Assembly: GCA_964578345.1 (NCBI GenBank)
Contig: CAZOCP010000010.1
Location: forward strand, 1 to 24,487
Source of the DNA: VGKP01 sp964578345
Lineage (GTDB): Archaea > Nanobdellota > Nanobdellia > Pacearchaeales > GW2011-AR1
Direction: 5' to 3'
Length of the DNA stretch: 24,487 nucleotides
Shown: positions 1-9,100 of the stretch, piece after piece
Position numbering within the stretch: position 1 is the stretch's first letter
Layout of the letters: each line of letters starts with the position of its first letter
Position numbers and translations under genes: made by a program
Notes under the pieces: generated by a model
What the model saw: only the letters and a program-made list of their open reading frames with translations
The model's database searches: none
What the model was told of the DNA's origin: nothing

Positions 1-507
1 AAAACCAATCCTTATCAAGGATTATGGTGTGCTCAATCGCAGCCTAGATCAACAACAGAACCAGCAAGTGTATTAGAAAGAACAATAAGCACTGTTGGCT
101 ACCAAGGAATCGCTCTTAGATATTATAGAAAGTTGGTTGGAATTGATGCTGCAGATGAATTTAAGGCAAAATGGTTCGATGGAGTTTCATGGTCTGTTTT
201 AGAACAGACAGGAAGTGCCAGTGCAAATGATGCTTCTTATGTTCTAAAATCATTCAGCCTACCTTCTAGCGCAAATAATAATCCAAACCTTAAAGTTAAA
301 TTTGAATGCACGGCTGGTGCGGTGAGTGAATATTGCAGAGTTGATAATTTCAATCTCTCTGCATCAAGTGCCCCAACTGGATTCTATAAATATGTATTTA
401 ATACTACTGGGTTGGTAAATGACACTTATGCTTACACTGTTTATGCTAATGACAGCTCTGGAAATCAGCCTGTTCCACAAGGCGGAGATTTCACAATTAT
501 TCTTTAG
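1..507 (+). CDS. Surface protein with jelly-roll-like domain, 3' fragment (5' end outside window)
   Basis: The frame is open from base 1, before any start codon, so the gene begins upstream of the window. About 168 residues remain. Residues 1-120 closely match the N-terminal domain of the protein starting at 943. Shared strings include NPYQGLW/DPYQGLW, YYRKLVGIDAADEF, ASANDASY and KFECTAGAVSEYCRVDN. This looks like a lectin- or MAM-like beta-sandwich of extracellular proteins. The last 45 residues (YTVYANDSSGN...) resemble the end of an Ig-like repeat. The protein stops right after this, with no Gly-rich linker and no membrane anchor, unlike its paralogue. It may be a short secreted form or a remnant of a longer gene. 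The paralogy is directly visible; the domain name is inference. I cannot tell whether an intact signal peptide exists upstream. Confidence 0.8.
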   Translation, partial: KTNPYQGLWCAQSQPRSTTEPASVLERTISTVGYQGIALRYYRKLVGIDAADEFKAKWFDGVSWSVLEQTGSASANDASYVLKSFSLPSSANNNPNLKVKFECTAGAVSEYCRVDNFNLSASSAPTGFYKYVFNTTGLVNDTYAYTVYANDSSGNQPVPQGGDFTIIL

Positions 508-647
508 GATAAAGGATTTTAGAGATTAAAATAAAGTGTAGTGTGAGTCACTTAAAGAAGATTATTATAACTTACTCACCAATCTCTTTTTACTGGTGCA
601 ATTATATATAGCGTAGAAACTATAGGAACGCATTAAACTTCATTCGT

Positions 648-659
648 TTGTTATAACAA
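648..659. promoter_or_regulatory. 12-bp perfect palindrome upstream of the wHTH gene
   Basis: TTGTTATAACAA is its own reverse complement and lies about 30 bp upstream of the TATA box for the regulator gene at 740. It could be a dimer-binding site, but a palindrome of this size in AT-rich DNA can arise by chance. The rest of the 508-686 gap shows no gene. Confidence 0.25.
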
Positions 660-686
660 GATGTATTTAACATAAAAGTGCAAACA

Positions 687-694
687 TTTATAAA
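687..694 (+). promoter_or_regulatory. TATA box for the wHTH/surface-protein operon
   Basis: TTTATAAA directly abuts the left arm of the operator-like inverted repeat. Archaeal spacing predicts transcription starting around 715-720, inside the repeat, giving a leader of about 20-25 nt. Confidence 0.6.
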
Positions 695-742
695 CATTGT
701 GCATTAATGATAAGCATAATAGATAAGCATTAATGCACAATG
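695..742. promoter_or_regulatory. Operator-like perfect inverted repeat (15-bp arms, 18-bp spacer)
   Basis: The left arm CATTGTGCATTAATG (695-709) is exactly the reverse complement of the right arm at 728-742. The right arm includes the ATG start codon at 740-742 of the winged-helix gene, and the left arm touches the TATA box. Occupancy would block both promoter access and the start region, which fits autoregulation by the protein encoded immediately downstream. That the protein binds here is inference from position. Confidence 0.7.
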
Positions 743-943
743 CTGCAGACAAAAAAAGAGCAAGTTATTAAATTATTGAGAAAGGATAGAGAAGGTTTAA
801 CTGTTGTTGAAATAGCAAAGAAACTTAAGATTTCTAGGAATACTGCGGCTGTTGCACTTGCTGAACTTAAGGGCGCAGACTTAATTCGTATTCGCCCAGT
901 TGGAATTGCGAAACTTCATTATTGGAAAGGGGGAGGAAGATAA
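740..943 (+). CDS. Small winged-helix transcriptional regulator
   Basis: This 67-residue protein is almost entirely a winged helix-turn-helix. Helices around residues 5-14 and 20-29 (LTVVEIAKKLKIS) lead to a recognition helix at 32-45 (RNTAAVALAELKGADLI) and a short wing ending HYWKGG. The fold resembles small MarR/ArsR-like or minimal archaeal wHTH regulators, and there is no effector domain. The start codon lies inside the right arm of a 15-bp inverted repeat, which points to autoregulation. Its stop codon overlaps the start of the following surface-protein gene in a TAATG junction at 941-945, so the two are co-transcribed and probably translationally coupled. The regulator is therefore likely dedicated to that surface protein. 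Confidence 0.85.
   Translation: MLQTKKEQVIKLLRKDREGLTVVEIAKKLKISRNTAAVALAELKGADLIRIRPVGIAKLHYWKGGGR
932..936 (+). promoter_or_regulatory. Ribosome binding site deciding the start at 943
   Basis: GGAGG sits 6 nt before the ATG at 943 and inside the end of the wHTH gene. It favours the 943 start over an in-frame ATG at 922, which would put seven charged residues (MERGRKI) ahead of a good signal peptide. Confidence 0.7.
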
Positions 944-3900
944 TGAAGTTTAAATTTTTCATAATTTTAATTATATTTTTTGGATTATTATGTATAAATA
1001 TCGGCAGTGCAGCTGTTATTTTTGATTCTAACGGCTTTGAATCTGGGACATTAAGCGGATGGAATCTTACTAATGCTGCTGGTGCAAGAAACTGGACAGC
1101 TAATCAAACTGATCCTTATCAAGGATTATGGTATGCGCAAGCGCATCCTGGTTCAACAAGTGAGCCTGCAAGCGTTCTTGCTAGAGATATTAGCACTTCA
1201 GGATATCAAAACATTACTTTCAGATACTATAGAAAGCTGGTTGGAATTGATGCTGCAGATGAATTTCAGAGCGAGTGGTATAATGGGACTGGATGGACGA
1301 TTTTAGAGCAAACTGCTGGAGCTTCTGCTAATGATGCCTCTTATTTATTCAGTGAATATAACCTAACAACAGTTGCAAATAACAATTTAGATTTTAGGAT
1401 AAAATTTGAATGCACTGCTGGTGCGGTGAGCGAATATTGCAGAGTTGATAATTTAACATTAGTCGGAAATGCCACTCTTGATACAACACCTCCCATTGTA
1501 ACAATAAACTTTCCGGCAAACACAACATACAATTCATTTCCACTAAACTTTAATATCAGCTTGAATGAAAACGGCTCTATAGTTAAATATAGTTTGGATA
1601 ATGGAGTAAATAATATAAGCATGACAAGCACTGACAACTTGAATTATAATGCTTCTAATTCGAGTATGGCTGATGGAAGCTATACTTTTAGAGTTTATGC
1701 CAATGATACTTCAGGAAATAGAAATGATACTGCATCTATAATATTTAGTGTAGATACAACACTTCCTATTGTAACAATAAACTTTCCGGCAAATATAACA
1801 TACAATTCTTTCCCAGTCTTATTCAATGTTACAATAAATGAAAATAGTAGTTCTTGTAATTACACTTTAGATTCTGGAGTTAATAATAAAACAATGCAGA
1901 ACAACAATAATATTAATTTTAATGCTTCTAATTCGAGTATGGCTGATGGGAGCTATAGTTTAAGATATTATTGCTGGGATAATGTCGGGAATTTGAACAG
2001 CACTGCTGTTAGAAGTTTTTCTTTCGATGGAACGGTTCCTATAAGTGCTCTTGCTGCTCCTGCAAATAATACTTTTACTACTTCTGCAATTCATAGCTTC
2101 AATGCAACTTTCAGCGATAATATCGGGCTTTCCAATGCAACATTATATATTTGGAATTCATCTCATGCAGTGATAAATACAACTTTGAGAAATCTTGCTG
2201 GAACAACTGGAAGCATTAATATAAGTGTTACTCTGCCTTATGATGGCAGATTTTATTGGAATTATTTGGTGAGTGATGGGGCGAGCAATAGAGTATTTAA
2301 TTCTACAAATTTCACAATATTATATGATGCAACTATTCCTGCATTGAACATTTTGTATCCTGCAAATACGTCTTATAATTCCACACAATCTGTATTGAAT
2401 TATACTGTTTCCGATAGTAATTTGCAGGCATGCTGGTACTCAACAAACAATGGGGCAACTAATACTTCTATAACATGCGGGCAGAATGTTTCTGGTCTAA
2501 ATTCTGGAGAGGGAAGCTTGACATGGCTCGTTGCTGCAAATGACAGCTCCGGAAATGTGAATATTTCAAAAGTAACCTTTTCTGTTGACAGCATAAGCCC
2601 CTCTGTTAATATAATTTACCCGCAGGAAGGAAGTTCTTATGGAACAAATATGAGTTTATCATTTAATTTTTCTATTAGTGATGTAAATCTTGGATCGTGC
2701 TGGTATCATTTAGACACAGGAATAAATACAACAATATTAAGCTGTGTTAATACTAGTTTTAATACTACAAATGGTACGCACACATTATTCCTTTATGCAA
2801 ATGATAGTATTGGAAATCGTGCGTCATCGCAAGTGAATTTTTCTATAACAATAGGTGCTCCTGAAATTAATTTGAATTTTCCATTGCAAAATGCATTTTT
2901 AAATTATTCTGAAACTATATTTAATTACACTGCTTCTGATATAGATATTCAGGCATGCGAGTTATGGGGTAATTTTACTGGGATATTTGCAAGAAATCAA
3001 ACAAATTCGTCAATTGTTTCTGGGCAAGCCTCTTTATTCTCTCTTACTCTTCCGGATGGGGCGCATTTATGGGGAATGCAATGCAATGACACTCTAAATA
3101 ACAGAGCAGTCACAGCAAACAGAACATTCACAATTGATACTATATTTCCTACAATAACTCTATCTGAGCCTAAAGGCACTAAAACATCCAGAAATAATAT
3201 CTTGCTTTCATTCAGCACATCTGATCTGCATCTTACAAATTGCTGGTATAATGTTTATCGTGGAGCAAGTACAGAAATCTCTAATAGCTCTGTCGTCTGC
3301 TCTGAAAGCACATATTTTAATGTTACAGTAGATGCAGACTTTACTCTAAACTTTTTTTCAAACGACAGCTCTGGAAATGTCAATAGTTCCAGCACAACAT
3401 TTACTGTAACAACTTCTGGCGGTGGGGGAGGTGGAGGTTCTGGAGGGGGTGGAGCTGGCGGCGGCGGTGGAGGTGGAGGTTCTGGAGGAGGCGCACCTAG
3501 TAAAAACACAACAAAGAACGCTAAAATAGAAATTGAGAATTTAGGGGATATTATTGCCCTGCCCGGTGAAGAGAAGACTATTGAAATTAAAGTAAAAAAT
3601 TCTGGAGATATTTTCTTGAATAAGTGCTCAGTACAAACTAATAAAGGATATGAGAGATGGATTAAAAATTCAGAGAGTAAAAATATAAATATTGGAGAGA
3701 TTTATGAGTATTTGATTACTCTTTTGATACCTGAGAATGCTTCGGCTGATGATCATCTAAACCTATCATTAGTATGTATAGAAAAAACTGTAAACATTCC
3801 ATTAAATGTTTTTATTATAAACCCGGATTTCCGAGTAGAAATTAAAAAAATAACACAAAAATCAAAGAGAGAGATAATTGTTGAATATAAAATTAAAAGT

Positions 3901-4254
3901 AATATCAATGCAGATATACCATTGTTATTTACTGTCTTTGACGCAGATGGTAAAAAAATCAGTGAAATTGAAAAAAACATTCATGTAACAGATAAAGAGA
4001 TAGAAGAGAGTATTTTATTGAATATTGCTTCTGCACAAAAAGGATTATTAAATATAGGAATTTATAGAGCAGAATTTAATGAAACTTTAGATGAAGAGCA
4101 ATTTTTATATCAGAAGAGTGGAGGGCTGACAGGCTTAGTTTTTTTAGATAATTTAAACAAAGAATCAGTTTTTACTGCAAATATTATATTAATCTTTGGC
4201 CTTATAGGATTATTTATAGTTAGAAGAATAATAAAGCATTTGAAAGTTAGATGA
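943..4254 (+). CDS. Membrane-anchored multi-Ig-like cell-surface protein
   Basis: This 1,103-residue protein starts at the ATG with a GGAGG site 6 nt upstream and overlaps the wHTH stop. Residues 1-23 form a signal peptide (MKFKFFIILIIFF...GSA). Residues 25-180 are a jelly-roll-like domain shared with the gene fragment at 1-507. Residues about 180-820 hold seven or so Ig-like repeats of roughly 90 residues. Their linkers read DTTPPIVTINFPAN, and YANDTSGN-type ends recur. Many N-x-S/T sequons suggest heavy N-glycosylation. A Gly-rich linker (about 826-852) leads to a CARDB/NEW3-like beta domain (about 858-1030). The C-terminus has a transmembrane helix near 1073-1092 followed by a basic tail (RRIIKHLKVR). 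It would be an adhesin or cell-surface stalk displayed outside the membrane. The ligand is unknown. Confidence 0.85.
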   Translation: MKFKFFIILIIFFGLLCINIGSAAVIFDSNGFESGTLSGWNLTNAAGARNWTANQTDPYQGLWYAQAHPGSTSEPASVLARDISTSGYQNITFRYYRKLVGIDAADEFQSEWYNGTGWTILEQTAGASANDASYLFSEYNLTTVANNNLDFRIKFECTAGAVSEYCRVDNLTLVGNATLDTTPPIVTINFPANTTYNSFPLNFNISLNENGSIVKYSLDNGVNNISMTSTDNLNYNASNSSMADGSYTFRVYANDTSGNRNDTASIIFSVDTTLPIVTINFPANITYNSFPVLFNVTINENSSSCNYTLDSGVNNKTMQNNNNINFNASNSSMADGSYSLRYYCWDNVGNLNSTAVRSFSFDGTVPISALAAPANNTFTTSAIHSFNATFSDNIGLSNATLYIWNSSHAVINTTLRNLAGTTGSINISVTLPYDGRFYWNYLVSDGASNRVFNSTNFTILYDATIPALNILYPANTSYNSTQSVLNYTVSDSNLQACWYSTNNGATNTSITCGQNVSGLNSGEGSLTWLVAANDSSGNVNISKVTFSVDSISPSVNIIYPQEGSSYGTNMSLSFNFSISDVNLGSCWYHLDTGINTTILSCVNTSFNTTNGTHTLFLYANDSIGNRASSQVNFSITIGAPEINLNFPLQNAFLNYSETIFNYTASDIDIQACELWGNFTGIFARNQTNSSIVSGQASLFSLTLPDGAHLWGMQCNDTLNNRAVTANRTFTIDTIFPTITLSEPKGTKTSRNNILLSFSTSDLHLTNCWYNVYRGASTEISNSSVVCSESTYFNVTVDADFTLNFFSNDSSGNVNSSSTTFTVTTSGGGGGGGSGGGGAGGGGGGGGSGGGAPSKNTTKNAKIEIENLGDIIALPGEEKTIEIKVKNSGDIFLNKCSVQTNKGYERWIKNSESKNINIGEIYEYLITLLIPENASADDHLNLSLVCIEKTVNIPLNVFIINPDFRVEIKKITQKSKREIIVEYKIKSNINADIPLLFTVFDADGKKISEIEKNIHVTDKEIEESILLNIASAQKGLLNIGIYRAEFNETLDEEQFLYQKSGGLTGLVFLDNLNKESVFTANIILIFGLIGLFIVRRIIKHLKVR
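1480..2025 (+). repeat. Two tandem 273-bp Ig-repeat units inside the surface gene
   Basis: Units at 1480-1752 and 1753-2025 repeat with an exact 273-bp (91-codon) period. Matching blocks near the start (ATTGTAACAATAAAC at 1495 and 1768) and middle (AATGCTTCTAATTCGAGTAT at 1648 and 1921) are almost identical at DNA level. The intervening parts have diverged. The following repeat, from 2026, keeps only the protein pattern. Confidence 0.8.
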
Positions 4255-4328
4255 TGTTTAAGAAATTAGAAGATTCTGAAAGGATTCCAATAAGTTTTTT
4301 CTAGAAGAAGAATACAATAAAGACTATG

Positions 4329-4404
4329 GTTCTTAAAATGTTCAGATGAATATTTTTAGATCTATATGGTAATAGAAAAGTTTATATAGTTCTTAAAATG
4401 TTCA
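4329..4404. promoter_or_regulatory. Direct-repeat operator candidate for the MNT/HEPN pair
   Basis: The 16-bp string GTTCTTAAAATGTTCA occurs twice, at 4329-4344 and 4389-4404, exactly 60 bp apart (about six helical turns). The second copy lies between the TATA box and the predicted transcription start. The first lies about 40 bp upstream of the TATA box. This fits a repressor binding both copies on one DNA face. The wHTH domain of the next protein is a natural candidate. Confidence 0.6.
4381..4388 (+). promoter_or_regulatory. TATA box for the MNT/HEPN operon
   Basis: TTTATATA is centred about 25 bp before the ATG at 4410. That suggests a leaderless mRNA starting at 4410 rather than at the in-frame ATG at 4398, which lies inside the operator-like repeat. 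Confidence 0.6.
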
Positions 4405-4409
4405 TAAAC

Positions 4410-4988
4410 ATGAAAACTATCTTAAAAGGTGTAGAAGTGGAAGAGATAGAGAGAGCATATGAGAAGGCCCTGATATGGTTTTACGCTTTTCCAAGAAGAA
4501 CTATCGGGCTTACAGAACTTGCAAAATGTATTAGGGCATCTAAAACGGCCACAAAACAAGCAGTATCATCGTTAATTGAGCAAGATTTTCTTTTAAAAGA
4601 AGTTGCTGGGAAAGCCTGGATTTTGTCTGCTAATCAAAAACACCCTTATTTTAAAATTAAGAAAATTCCATATCATTTAGACAAAATATACGAATCAGGA
4701 ATTTTGAGAGCAATTCACCAACATTTTCCTCAGGCAAGAGCGATTGTCCTTTTTGGCAGTTACCGATGGGGTGACGATGTTGAGGACAGCGATATAGATA
4801 TTGCTATAGAAGTCCTAGATAATCGTGAGCTTAAAATTGTTCGTCTTGGAATTTTAGAACAATTAGGCTATAGAAAAAATATTCCGGTAAATTTACACAT
4901 ATTTTCACGAAATAAAATAGACCTCAACCTTTTTGCTAACATCGCTAACGGCATAGTTCTAGAGGGTTTTCTCGAGGTGAGAATATGA
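4410..4988 (+). CDS. wHTH-nucleotidyltransferase (MNT-like) antitoxin candidate
   Basis: This is a 192-residue protein if started at ATG 4410, chosen because the TATA box predicts a leaderless start there. Residues about 10-75 form a winged HTH (IGLTELAKCIRASKTATKQAVSSLIEQDF). Residues about 95-190 are a DNA-polymerase-beta-type minimal nucleotidyltransferase, with GS at 116-117, G121 and SDID at 127-130 giving the two metal-binding aspartates. The usual third carboxylate strand reads PVNLHIF, so an Asn (N161) may replace the third acid. Known MntA antitoxins AMPylate their HEPN partner. Here a DNA-binding domain is fused in front, so the protein may also repress the operon. It overlaps the next gene by ATGA. 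Assignment to the MNT/HEPN class is strong; activity is uncertain. Confidence 0.8.
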   Translation: MKTILKGVEVEEIERAYEKALIWFYAFPRRTIGLTELAKCIRASKTATKQAVSSLIEQDFLLKEVAGKAWILSANQKHPYFKIKKIPYHLDKIYESGILRAIHQHFPQARAIVLFGSYRWGDDVEDSDIDIAIEVLDNRELKIVRLGILEQLGYRKNIPVNLHIFSRNKIDLNLFANIANGIVLEGFLEVRI

Positions 4989-5386
4989 ATGCGCGTATAA
5001 AGAGACCGGATAAGAAGAATGCCCTTAGTATCATAACCGCGGCAGAGCGAGAATTGAAATTTACTCTTAACTTGCCAGTTAGCGATGAGTCTGCATTTAA
5101 TATAATTCGCAATATTTACGAATGCTTCAGAATGTTGGGCGATGCGCGACTTAAATCTAAAGGAATAGTTTCACAGGAGCATACAGAACAAATAAGAGAG
5201 CTTGAAACTATACCTGTAAAGACAGAACGGCCCATTAGACTTGTTTATACACTCAGAAGGCTTCGTCATAATATTAATTACTATGGATATATTCCTTCTA
5301 AAATAGAGGCAAAAGACGCAGTTTCTATAGCAAAAACTTGTTTCTTTCCATTTCTTGAAGTGATAAAGAAGGAATTAGTTTCTTAG
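4985..5386 (+). CDS. HEPN-like protein, partner of the MNT gene
   Basis: This 133-residue, mostly helical protein starts in an ATGA overlap with the nucleotidyltransferase gene, the classic arrangement of MNT/HEPN modules. HEPN RNases carry an R-x4-6-H motif late in the domain. The matching segment here is LRRLRHNINYYGY (residues 90-102). R94 is followed by tyrosines at 99 and 100 where histidine would be expected. In HepT-type toxins, a tyrosine just after that histidine is the AMPylation target. The protein may therefore be a catalytically altered HEPN, or the motif may be shifted (H95). The HEPN assignment rests on size, helical pattern, the R-rich motif and the neighbour. I would not claim RNase activity from sequence. 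Confidence 0.7.
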   Translation: MNARIKRPDKKNALSIITAAERELKFTLNLPVSDESAFNIIRNIYECFRMLGDARLKSKGIVSQEHTEQIRELETIPVKTERPIRLVYTLRRLRHNINYYGYIPSKIEAKDAVSIAKTCFFPFLEVIKKELVS

Positions 5387-5413
5387 AATTATAAAAAAGA
5401 ATGCTAACAAAGG

Positions 5414-5421
5414 TTTAAATA
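5414..5421 (+). promoter_or_regulatory. TATA box for the 5443 gene and probable surface operon
   Basis: TTTAAATA is centred about 26 bp before ATG 5443, consistent with a leaderless transcript. The genes at 5443, 6134 and 11152 follow with gaps of 4 nt or a one-base overlap, so they probably form one operon. Confidence 0.55.
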
Positions 5422-5442
5422 ATTCTTTTTCTTGATGAAAAC

Positions 5443-6129
5443 ATGAAAAAGAGGCAGGCAATTCTAATTACTACAGTAGTAATCATCATTCTTGCCGCAA
5501 TTATTATTATAATCTTAATGAATTATTCTAAAGTAACTGGAAATATAATTACTGGAAAAACTATACAGGATATAGATGATAGCCAAATTTCAAGTGAGAG
5601 CGGAGAGCAGAGCGCCGCGAATATTCCAAAATTAATATGCTCTGGCAGTGAATGTAATCCTACAAATACTCAACAAATATGTCAGAGCGGACAATGGGCA
5701 AATTGTCCAAATGAGCAGGTCTGCACTTTAGGAGCATGTGCAACTCCAATAAATGTAAAACTAGATAGCCCAGAAGTATTTTCTATAAGCGGCGGTTCAG
5801 ATTCTGGAGGAGGGTCAAGCAGCGCTGGTACTTCTACTCCATCTCAATCAATCCGTGCGCTTGGGGAAATCGGCACTGAAGATAGTTATAGTTTGATAAG
5901 TGGAGAAAAAATCAGCGTCATTAGAAATGGAGCAACTGGAATATTTACTCTTACTCTTGGAACAACGTCTGCGACATTGCAATTCGAGCAAGGAACGACA
6001 TTAATTATAAATCTTGGAGAAGAAAAATCTGCCGATATTTCAAATGATGGAATTGCAGATATCTCCTTTTTACTCAAATCAATAAATATAGTAAAAAAAG
6101 AAGGGAGGTTTATTATTAAGCCAATTTAG
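5443..6129 (+). CDS. Membrane-anchored extracellular protein with shared GEEKS domain
   Basis: This protein has 228 residues. A hydrophobic segment at 6-27 is an uncleaved N-terminal anchor, followed by VTGNIITGK, a type of juxtamembrane string I associate with DPANN membrane proteins. A Cys-rich patch at about 66-104 has six cysteines (C66, C71, C79, C88, C93, C98) that could form three disulfides. A Ser/Gly linker (116-133) follows. The C-terminal 85 residues form a beta domain with LGEEKSADISNDG and LLKSINIVKKEGRFIIKPI. That domain is repeated in the protein starting at 11152 (VGEEKSVDITDD, RLKSINIITKKALFIITPL). The Asp-rich loop looks like a degenerate DxDxDG calcium-binding loop. It lies 4 nt upstream of the giant gene and may help assemble or tether that protein. 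Function unknown. Confidence 0.75.
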   Translation: MKKRQAILITTVVIIILAAIIIIILMNYSKVTGNIITGKTIQDIDDSQISSESGEQSAANIPKLICSGSECNPTNTQQICQSGQWANCPNEQVCTLGACATPINVKLDSPEVFSISGGSDSGGGSSSAGTSTPSQSIRALGEIGTEDSYSLISGEKISVIRNGATGIFTLTLGTTSATLQFEQGTTLIINLGEEKSADISNDGIADISFLLKSINIVKKEGRFIIKPI

Positions 6130-6133
6130 AAAA

Positions 6134-9100
6134 ATGCAAAAAAGAGCGATTGAAAAAAATGATATTTTAGGAAAGGCAGGAAAGTTATTAGTGAGTTTTA
6201 TAGTTTTATTTGCTTTTATGCAGTACGCTGATGCTAATTATTATATTGCTGACTTTTCTTTTGCTGTGCCGGACAGCGTGTTCAGTATTAATGATACTAT
6301 TATTCCATTAAAAGGTTCACTTTCTCAAGCAAACTATAGTGATAATGGAACCTTAGCTTCTGCTTCTACTGGTGTTAATGGAGCATCAATTAATTTAACT
6401 ATTGAAAATCAGACAAGAGGGTTCGTTTCTAATTATACATTAATTACGGACTCTTCTGGGAATTTTTATTCTAACAGCAGCTTTAATCGCTCAGCAAGAA
6501 CAATATCTGTGCCGCAAACAATTGGAGAATATTTTATTCTCGCATCTTATATTGACCCTAACAGCGCTAAATGGTTTTCTGAATTAGCAATAAAAGTGAT
6601 TAATCAAAGTGTTGATATATTAAGAATCAGCTCGGAAAAAGCAGTTTATAACCCTTCTGAAAGTGTAACTGTTAATATTGAGGCAGTAAAGCAATTAGGA
6701 GATAAAGTTTTGTATGTGAGCAATGTTACTGTTAATGGAAGTTTACGTAATTCTTCGCTCGCAATTATATCTAGTTTAAACTGCACGACAGGCACGACTG
6801 GGAGATGCACAACAAATGTTACTGCGCCTTCGACATACGGCCAGTATGTTCTTGAGCTTGAGAATTATAAGGCATTTAATTCTTTTATTGTTGTACCTTT
6901 TTCATTTAATATTTATATGAAAGATGAGCTAGGAAAAACAAGAAAAAATGTTTATGCATTGAACGAGCAAGGAAGAGTTGAAGTAAGTATTGCTAATGCT
7001 TCTAACTCTGATATCTACACATTTTCAGGATATATTGTTGATTCATCAGGCAATGTTGTCAAAACAATTGACAGCACAACTCTCAACAGTAATAATTCTT
7101 TCGCTAACAGTTTTCTATTTACAGTTGATGCGCTGACTTTCGGCTATAAATCTTATAGGGCAACAGTTACAGTCACTAAATCAGGAGATGGAAGCATTGC
7201 TGCCTCTACATCTTTTGAAGTGCAGGATTGGGATATCTCATTCAATAAGAGAACAACTGCTTCTGGATTTGAATATGAATACAGCTCCTTTCCGAATAGG
7301 ACTATCTTCTTTGAAGTCTATCCTACATTTAGATCAAATGGTTCTGTAATACAAGGATTAAATTATACTTTCTTCACAATTAATACGAAAGATTCTTTAG
7401 GAAATATTGTAGGTAAAACTAATCTAACATGGAATGCAACGTGCGCAAAAGAAGGATGCTACCAATTCTCTATTAATACATCAACAATTCCTGGGAGATA
7501 TGCAGTCTCTGTTACATTGGCTAATGCAGGCAGCATCCAAACCCGCACGCAGACTATTAATGTAATATCTGGAGTATTGACAGCACAATCGACTGATAAA
7601 GATGGAATAATTAAAGAACTTTTTGGAACTAATGAAGGAATATATATTTCATTAAATACTTATAATAATACTGCTAACCAATTTAATTTAAGCGATGCTG
7701 AAATATTCTCAATTAGATATATGAATGGCAGCGAGATTACTTATACACAAGTCAATAACTTTACTGGGGTAAATTCTAGTAACGGCATTCTTGAATGGGC
7801 TTGGAATATAACATCGCAGCGATTAAAACTTGATACTCCTAAAACTGGAGGCACTTATACTATTTTTATATTTGGAGACAATAAAACTTATGGAACTAGT
7901 GCTAGAGTAATAATTAACCCTTATGATGTCTGTATGTCTCCTAAAGATACTCCTGGAAGTGTTACCTCTGGCTATTATTACGTCTGGCAATTTAAAACAT
8001 CAGACACTATCTATTTTGAGATTAAAATAACACAAGCAAATAATCCGACGGGAAAAGCCAGTGCTCTTAATAATTCAAATAGCGGCAATAGCACTTTAGG
8101 AGGTGTTGGCTCTGCATGTACTATTGATACTGCGACTAAACAAGTTGTAAATAATGCCACTATAACAATTGGAGAAGTGAGAAATACCATAACTGGCTCT
8201 ATACAAAATATTAATTCAACAAGCTCATCTTGCCAGGCAAGTGATAATTCTGGCAGTTATACATGCACTTTAAAACCTTTATCTAAGTGGGAAGGTGGGG
8301 TAAACGGCGCCACATTTAATATTAAAGGAATTGACGGCACTGTAGGGATTGCAAGCGGACGATTTGAAGCTAGAGCATTTTATCTTTATGGTTACCCTAG
8401 CTCCTGGCAAAATGGACCATCAAGCAATATATCATTAACTATTAGATTATATGAAGCAGGAGGCAACTGGTGGGGGGGAGGAGGAAGCGGGGGATTAAGT
8501 GGAAGTGTTACTCTTAAGAAAGTTGAGTATATGGGCAGAGAAGGCGAGTGGGTCTGGCCGCCCGTAGATTCTGGATATAATGCCAGCAATATTAGTGCTG
8601 CAACAGTTACTTCTGGTTCAGCTACAATAACTGTGCCTGTCAATCAAACGCAGACTGGACTGTGGAAGACTGGATACTATCGAGCTATTTTGCACGCAAC
8701 AACTGCATCTGGGGATACTGATTATGGTTATGCTTGGTTTGGAATTAAATCTTGGGATGTGTATGGTATGCCTATTGAATGCAGCACTCTTGGATGCAAT
8801 TACAAAAGCTACTTTAACTCGCGCGAGAATATTACTTTTTATGTTAAAATCTCACAGGCAGGAGATTATAGTTATAATGCTCAAGCAGGACAGAGTTTGG
8901 GCGGCAATGTAACGATCAGCGTAAAAAAATTACAGGATTGCAGAACATGGCCATGTAAGGAGCTTAATTCCAGCGATTATGTTTCTACATCAATAACAGT
9001 CAATGAATCAAGTCCATGGTATTGGAATGCAAACAATCAAAATCAAAGCAAATATTTGATATCGATTAACTCAACTAAGAGTAAATGGAACACTGGATGG

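Noticed and set aside
3255..3509. Minus-strand open frame encoding a poly-Pro-rich protein
   Set aside because: It is the antisense of the Gly-rich linker (GGN codons read as Pro) inside the 943 surface gene, with no start signal of its own.
4398..4409. Start of the nucleotidyltransferase at ATG 4398
   Set aside because: This ATG lies inside the second 16-bp direct repeat and only about 13 bp after the TATA box. ATG 4410 fits leaderless spacing.
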